A stretch of 25,976 nt of DNA, taken from an uncultured Clostridia bacterium. Lineage in GTDB: Bacteria; Bacillota; Clostridia; Oscillospirales; Ruminococcaceae. Below the pieces are notes generated by a model. That model searched no databases, was not told the DNA's origin, and saw nothing but the letters and a program-made list of their open reading frames with translations. Positions 21,529-25,976 of the stretch are shown here, piece after piece. The stretch spans positions 1-25,976 of the forward strand of contig CAMBHV010000004.1 in NCBI GenBank assembly GCA_945867255.1, in the 5' to 3' direction. Position 1 is the first letter of the stretch, and every line of letters begins with the position of its first letter. A program made the position numbers and the translations under genes.

Positions 21529-23427
21529 TCAGTCCAGCTCCAGTGCGCCGGTATACAACTGATAGTAAGTGCCCTTCAAAGCCAGCAATTGTTCATGTGT
21601 GCCACGCTCGATGATCCGTCCATGGTCCAGAACCATAATTGCATTCGAGTTTTTCACTGTAGATAACCTGTGAGCAATTACAAACACTGTACGGCCCGTC
21701 ATCAACGCATCCATACCCTGTTGTACGATCGCCTCTGTGCGTGTATCGATGCTGGAAGTTGCCTCATCCAAAATCATAACAGGGGGATCTGCCACAGCGG
21801 CACGTGCGATGGCCAACAGCTGACGCTGGCCCTGGGACAGATTGGCGCCGTTGCCGGAAAGCATCGTATGATATCCCTGCGGGAGGCGAGTGATAAAGTC
21901 ATGCGCACCCGCCAGCTGAGCAGCCGCAATGCATTCCTCATCGCTGGCCGAAAGGTTTCCGTACCGGATGTTATCCATCACAGTGCCGGTAAACAAGTTG
22001 GTGTCTTGCAGCACAATGCCCAGGCTTCGGCGAAGATCCGCTTTCTTGATCTTATTGATATTGATACCATCATAGCGAATTTTGCCATCCTCAATATCAT
22101 AAAACCGGTTGATCAGGTTCGTGATCGTGGTCTTCCCCGCACCCGTGGAACCCACAAACGCCACTTTCTGGCCCGGCTCTGCATACAGCGAGACGTCGTG
22201 CAGTACGGTTTTGCCCGGCTCGTAGGCAAAATCCACATCATAAAAGCGCACATCTCCCGCAAGACGCGTGTATGTGAGCGTTCCATCATGATGCGGGTGC
22301 TTCCACGCCCACACATTGGTACGTTCTTCACATTCTATCAACTGGCCGTCAGCCGTCTCTTTTGCATTGACCAGCGTTACATATCCTTCATCCGTTTCCG
22401 CCTGCTCGTCAATCAGTGCAAACACTCGCTGCGCACCTGCAAGGCCCATCACTACGGCATTCACTTGGTTGGACACCTGGCTGACATTACCGGCAAATTG
22501 CTTTGTCATATTCAAGAACGGCACCACAATACTGATGCTGAACCCCAAACCAGAGAAACTGAGATTGGGCGCATTGGAAAGCAGAAGCAGGCCGCCTACA
22601 ATGGCCACCACCACATACAACACATTTCCGATATTACCCAGAATTGGCATTAACATGTTGGCATACCGGTTTGCCTTGCGCGCATCTTCAAACAGCGCAT
22701 CATTGATGGCGTCAAAATCTTTCTCAGCCTGGCGCTCATGGCAAAATGTTTTAATGACCTTCTGGCCATTCATCATTTCTTCCACAAAACCTTCTGTACG
22801 GCCCAGCGCCTGCTGCTGACGAATAAAGTAACGTGCCGAACCACCGCCCACATGTTTTGTGACTGTCAGCATGCATACCACGCCCGCCACAACTACAAGC
22901 GTCAGCCAGAAGCTGTAATACAACATGATACACAGCACCGTGGTGACGGTTACGCACGAGATCATCAGCTGCGGGAAACTTTGAGAAATCATCTGCCGCA
23001 ATGCATCAATATCATTTGTGTAATAACTCATGATATCGCCATGATTGTGCGTATCAAAATATTTAATAGGCAGATCCTGCATGCCGTTAAACATTTTTTC
23101 ACGCAGTTTTTTCAGTGACCCCTGCGTGATAACAGCCATCAACTGCGTAAATGTAAATGCCGCAATCAAAGACAACACATAAAATATGGCCAGAATCCCT
23201 ACAAGGCCAAGTATCTTGCCCGAAACAGCCTGCCAATCTCCACTTTGCCAACTGGTTTCCACTGCCGCGATGACATTCTGCATAAACACCGACGGGATAG
23301 AACTGACGATTGCGCTGAACAGGATACACACCAGCGTCAGCGGAAGCAATACCGGATAAAATTCAAACAGAGTTTTGATTAATCGCCCTATCACGCCACC
23401 CGGCACATAACGGTTACGCCCTCTCAT
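21529..23427 (-). CDS. Heterodimeric ABC exporter, consensus-site half (permease-ATPase fusion)
   Basis: The 632-residue product has a type IV exporter membrane domain (about 1-330, six segments) followed by an ATPase domain. Its own site residues are complete: Walker A GSTGAGKTT, catalytic E555 in MILDEATSSID and switch H586 in IAHRLSTVK. The signature is LSQGQ rather than LSGGQ. A Clostridia-type insertion with acidic and Trp/His residues (about 340-385) precedes the ATPase domain. The start overlaps the stop of the upstream ABC gene by 4 bp (ATGA). In heterodimeric exporters such as BmrCD or TM287/288 this half supplies the working Walker motifs, so hydrolysis probably occurs at this protein's Walker A/B paired with the partner's signature. 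Substrate unknown; probably drugs, peptides or lipids. Confidence 0.95.
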   Translation of the reverse strand: MRGRNRYVPGGVIGRLIKTLFEFYPVLLPLTLVCILFSAIVSSIPSVFMQNVIAAVETSWQSGDWQAVSGKILGLVGILAIFYVLSLIAAFTFTQLMAVITQGSLKKLREKMFNGMQDLPIKYFDTHNHGDIMSYYTNDIDALRQMISQSFPQLMISCVTVTTVLCIMLYYSFWLTLVVVAGVVCMLTVTKHVGGGSARYFIRQQQALGRTEGFVEEMMNGQKVIKTFCHERQAEKDFDAINDALFEDARKANRYANMLMPILGNIGNVLYVVVAIVGGLLLLSNAPNLSFSGLGFSISIVVPFLNMTKQFAGNVSQVSNQVNAVVMGLAGAQRVFALIDEQAETDEGYVTLVNAKETADGQLIECEERTNVWAWKHPHHDGTLTYTRLAGDVRFYDVDFAYEPGKTVLHDVSLYAEPGQKVAFVGSTGAGKTTITNLINRFYDIEDGKIRYDGININKIKKADLRRSLGIVLQDTNLFTGTVMDNIRYGNLSASDEECIAAAQLAGAHDFITRLPQGYHTMLSGNGANLSQGQRQLLAIARAAVADPPVMILDEATSSIDTRTEAIVQQGMDALMTGRTVFVIAHRLSTVKNSNAIMVLDHGRIIERGTHEQLLALKGTYYQLYTGALELD

Positions 23428-25163
23428 TCATCATCACCCGCCTTATTCTGAGAAGTATATACCTCGCGGTAAATCTTGTTATGTTTCATTAGTTCTTCAT
23501 GGGTTCCCACAGCATGGATGGTACCACCGTCCATCACCACAATACGGTCCGCGTCCTGTACGGAAGCAGTGCGCTGCGCAATGATGATCTTTGTTGTAGA
23601 GGGAATATACTGCCGGAAGCCCTGCCGGATCAACGCATCCGTGCGGGTGTCCACGGCGCTGGTAGAGTCATCCAAAATCAGGATCTTCGGCTTTTTCAAA
23701 AGCGCGCGCGCAATGCACAAACGTTGTTTTTGCCCACCGGAAACATTGGCGCCTCCCTGTTCGATATAAGTGTCATATCCATCGGGGAACTGACGGATAA
23801 ACTCATCCGCCTGCGCCAAGCGGCAAGCCTCTTGCATTTCCTCATCTGTGGCATCCGGGTTGCCCCATCGCAGATTTTCTTTAATTGTTCCGGAAAACAA
23901 CACATTCTTCTGAAGCACCACCGCTACCTGGTTGCGCAAAGTATCCAAGTCATACTCCCGCACGTCACGGCCGCCCACACGCACCGTGCCTTCCGTAGCA
24001 TCATACAGGCGTGAAATCAGCTGAATGAGAGTAGACTTCGAAGAACCTGTTCCACCAATAATACCGATTGTCTCACCCGAGCGAATGTGCAAGTCGATAT
24101 TTGCCAGCGCCATCCTGTCTGCCGTCTGAGAATACTTAAAGCTGACATGATCAAAATCGATGGATCCGTCTTTTACTTCTGTCACGGCATTTTCCGGCGA
24201 AACTAAGCGGCTTTTCTCCTGCAGAACTTCCAGAATACGATGAGCCGATTCATCCGCCATGGTAATCATGACAAACACCATAGAAAGCATCATCAAGCTG
24301 GCCAAAATCTGAAAGCTGTATGTCAAAAGCGAGGAAAGCTGGCCCACGTCCAAACTGAGCCCCTGCGTGGTAACAATGGTATAAGAGCCAAAAGAAAGAA
24401 CAAATACCATTGTAATATACAGGCAGAATTGCATCAGAGGGTTGTTAATAGCAAGAATGCGCTCGGCTCTGGTGAAATCTGTACACACATCTTGTGCCGC
24501 GGCACCAAATTTTTTCTTTTCGTATTCTTCCCGCACAAAAGATTTTACCACGCGCATACCTTTCACGTTTTCCTGCACGGAATTGTTCAGCGCATCATAC
24601 TTTTTGAACACCCGATGAAACAGTGGCATTACTTTGTGAATCACAAACGCCAACCCCAGCCCCAATACGGGAATGGTAACAAGAAAAATGAACGCCATCT
24701 TCCCGCCCATCACATAGGCCATAATAAAAGAGAATATCAGCATCAGCGGGCAACGAATAGCCGTGCGCACAATCATCATGTAAGCCATTTGCACGTTTGT
24801 GACATCGGTTGTCAGGCGCGTTACCAACGAAGATACTGAAAATTTATCGATGTTCTCGAAGGAGTATGTCTGGATTCGATAGAACATATCCTTCCGCAAA
24901 TTTCGCGCAAACCCACAGCTTGCCGTGGCACAAGCAGAGCCTGCCAGCGCACCGCAGGCCAGCGAAAGCCCCGCCATCACAACCAGCACGAGTCCGTACT
25001 GCAAGATCACGCTCATTGCGCAACCTGCCTTGATTTGATTTACAAGGTTTGCAATGATAAACGGAATCAGGCATTCCAGCACCACTTCACCGGATACGAA
25101 TAGTGGCGCCAGAAGAGATGGCCGTTTATATTCCCGAATACTTTTTGCCAATTCTTTTAGCAT
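23424..25163 (-). CDS. Heterodimeric ABC exporter, degenerate-site half (permease-ATPase fusion)
   Basis: The 579-residue product starts at the ATG at 25163, preceded by GAGGGGG; an in-frame ATG at 25235 has no comparable site. It has six membrane segments (about 15-310) and an ATPase domain with Walker A GGTGSSKST (K376) and signature VSGGQ. The catalytic Glu is replaced by Asp (D499 in LILDDSTSAVD) and the switch His by Gln (Q530 in IIAQRTASVQ). This is the classical degenerate half of an asymmetric exporter; its intact signature completes the partner's active site. It is followed immediately by the second half gene and preceded by marR, so expression is probably derepressed by a MarR ligand. 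Confidence 0.95.
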   Translation of the reverse strand: MLKELAKSIREYKRPSLLAPLFVSGEVVLECLIPFIIANLVNQIKAGCAMSVILQYGLVLVVMAGLSLACGALAGSACATASCGFARNLRKDMFYRIQTYSFENIDKFSVSSLVTRLTTDVTNVQMAYMMIVRTAIRCPLMLIFSFIMAYVMGGKMAFIFLVTIPVLGLGLAFVIHKVMPLFHRVFKKYDALNNSVQENVKGMRVVKSFVREEYEKKKFGAAAQDVCTDFTRAERILAINNPLMQFCLYITMVFVLSFGSYTIVTTQGLSLDVGQLSSLLTYSFQILASLMMLSMVFVMITMADESAHRILEVLQEKSRLVSPENAVTEVKDGSIDFDHVSFKYSQTADRMALANIDLHIRSGETIGIIGGTGSSKSTLIQLISRLYDATEGTVRVGGRDVREYDLDTLRNQVAVVLQKNVLFSGTIKENLRWGNPDATDEEMQEACRLAQADEFIRQFPDGYDTYIEQGGANVSGGQKQRLCIARALLKKPKILILDDSTSAVDTRTDALIRQGFRQYIPSTTKIIIAQRTASVQDADRIVVMDGGTIHAVGTHEELMKHNKIYREVYTSQNKAGDDE

Positions 25164-25333
25164 ATAAGAACCCCCTCGTTTTAATGCTTCAAACAGCTTC
25201 CCTATCCTCGTGGAAAGGCAAACAGTATATAACATACATTTATAATCTGCCCTGTTCCTTCATTTCATGCCTCAGGTCTCAAGCCGTAAAATGTTCGTAT
25301 ACCTTCACATTTATGAAGCTGAGAGATAGGCTT

Positions 25334-25762
25334 TTACCACCCAGAGATATTATGTACCATCTGCTGTGCCACTTCAGCAAACACCTGCAATTGCCCTGGC
25401 GAAATCCCTTGTGTCAGAATTGCTTCTGTCTGTTTAATGCAGATATGTACCTGCTTATCCATTTGCACAGCCTTTTCCGTAGGAATAAGGCTTTTCAGTC
25501 GCGCATCCCTTGCCACACTTTCTCTTCGAATCAGCCCATTCTTCTCCATCAGTTGCAAAATATTGGTAGTTGTGGAACGGCTCAGACTAAATGCCGCCTC
25601 CACATCGCGCTGAAACACGGGCCCTTGCTGGCAGTGCTCCAGAATATAGTGCAACACCCTGCTCTGCACGCCAGTAATCCCAAGGTCTGCCAATGTTGCA
25701 TTTAAACGTTTTTTCACCTGATGAGAAAGCATGTTGATCCACGCGCCGTAGTCTCGTGTCAT
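25334..25762 (-). CDS. MarR-family transcriptional regulator
   Basis: The 142-residue product is a typical MarR: a dimerisation helix (about 1-25), a winged helix-turn-helix with FQRDVEAAFSLSRSTTTNILQLMEKNGLIRRESVARDARLKSLIPTEKA as core (about 52-100; the D-x-R wing motif is present in ARDARLKS), and C-terminal dimerisation helices. The ribosome site AGAGGT precedes the ATG by about 9 nt. It leads the operon with the two ABC genes, starting 171 bp before the first of them. A 22-bp palindrome between its promoter and start is the likely autoregulatory operator. MarR proteins release DNA on binding small phenolic or drug-like ligands, or on oxidation; no sensing Cys is obvious in the HTH. Confidence 0.95.
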   Translation of the reverse strand: MTRDYGAWINMLSHQVKKRLNATLADLGITGVQSRVLHYILEHCQQGPVFQRDVEAAFSLSRSTTTNILQLMEKNGLIRRESVARDARLKSLIPTEKAVQMDKQVHICIKQTEAILTQGISPGQLQVFAEVAQQMVHNISGW

Positions 25763-25781
25763 ACCATCATTTACCTCTTTA

Positions 25782-25803
25782 TTTTGTTAGTGCACGAACA
25801 AAA
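25782..25803. promoter_or_regulatory. Palindromic operator ahead of marR
   Basis: A 22-bp dyad has arms TTTTGTTAGTG and CACGAACAAAA that pair with one mismatch. It begins directly at the downstream edge of the -10 box of the marR promoter, so binding would block transcription initiation. MarR sites of this length and symmetry are common. Confidence 0.75.
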
Positions 25804-25831
25804 AGATAACACAAATCTCTTTTTATGTCAA
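25803..25831 (-). promoter_or_regulatory. Sigma-A promoter of the marR-ABC operon
   Basis: On the minus strand TTGACA (25831-25826), a 17-nt spacer and TATCTT (25808-25803) give a strong promoter. The operator palindrome follows directly. Confidence 0.8.
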
Positions 25832-25865
25832 TCTTTCCCACACTACTACCATCATTACCCATGTA

Positions 25866-25904
25866 TGTAAAACAAAAAGAGCAGACGTATCACGTCTGCT
25901 CTTT
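25866..25904 (-). terminator. Terminator of the tRNA-Arg gene
   Basis: On the minus strand a 13-bp perfect stem (AAAGAGCAGACGT with ACGTCTGCTCTTT) around a 3-nt loop is followed by TTTTTGTTTT. It begins a few bases after the tRNA 3' end and also insulates the marR promoter. Confidence 0.93.
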
Positions 25905-25906
25905 CA

Positions 25907-25976
25907 TGGTGCGCTGAAAGGGATTCGAACCCCCGACCTTTTGGTTCGTAGCCAAACACTCTATCCAACTGAGCTA
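25907..25976 (-). tRNA. tRNA-Arg (anticodon ACG), 5' end outside window
   Basis: Read on the minus strand the sequence starts at TAGCTCAGTTGGATAGAG (D arm, from tRNA position 8). It continues through the anticodon arm TTTGG-CTACGAA-CCAAA (anticodon ACG, reading CGN arginine codons after A34 is deaminated to inosine), the T arm with TTCGAAT, the acceptor strand TCAGCGC, discriminator A and an encoded CCA (25909-25907). About seven bases of the 5' acceptor strand are missing at the window edge. The T stem relies on two G-U pairs. Confidence 0.96.

Noticed and set aside
21670..22653. Plus-strand 327-codon ORF opposite the ABC exporter
   Set aside because: Antisense to a conserved ATPase domain and membrane domain; composition is typical of a shadow frame.

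Overview
The window looks like a chromosomal segment of a Gram-positive, anaerobic Clostridia-type bacterium, probably a gut member of the Oscillospiraceae/Ruminococcaceae group. The evidence is strong AGGAGG ribosome-binding sites, TTG and GTG starts, sigma-A type promoters, a CIRCE heat-shock operator, a bacterial V-type ATPase in the Enterococcus gene order, a stand-alone SufC-SufB pair, and surface proteins with BspA-like leucine-rich repeats, Big_2 domains and cell-wall-binding repeats. Taxonomy is inferred from family knowledge only. I saw no insertion sequence, prophage, CRISPR array or other mobile element.

Left end (1-4298, minus strand): a two-gene surface operon. The first gene encodes a single-pass membrane protein with four cytoplasmic D-T-M-x-F-D motifs, a Thr/Pro stalk and a small Cys-containing outer domain. 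It is followed 25 bp later by a very large secreted LRR/Ig-like protein that starts with TTG and runs off the left edge. The plus strand then carries a MIF/phenylpyruvate-tautomerase homologue (4703-5044), an HrcA/CIRCE-controlled Hsp20 (5287-5730), a 1006-residue membrane protein that appears to fuse two GT-C glycosyltransferases (5905-8925), and a membrane-anchored XRE regulator (9092-9691).

Middle (9786-12609): on the minus strand, a Nim-like flavin-binding protein and a translationally coupled sufC-sufB pair (minimal iron-sulfur cluster scaffold). A 562-bp divergent intergenic region follows. It holds several inverted and direct repeats, two candidate plus-strand promoters and a possible 26-residue amphipathic peptide ORF made of three ALFK units.

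Right half: a complete nine-gene V-type ATPase operon, ntpFIKECGABD (12610-21440), closed by a strong bidirectional terminator. The rotor subunit retains the sodium-ligand residues known from Enterococcus hirae NtpK, so the enzyme is probably Na+-coupled. Convergent to it is a minus-strand marR-ABC-ABC operon (25762 down to 21529) encoding a heterodimeric, asymmetric ABC exporter, with a clear promoter and a 22-bp palindromic operator ahead of marR. The window ends in a tRNA-Arg(ACG) gene, cut at its 5' end, with its own terminator.

Most genes are recognisable by family. The least understood elements are the DTMxFD membrane protein and its LRR partner, the GT-C/GT-C fusion, the putative ALFK peptide, and the hairpins inside the ATPase operon.
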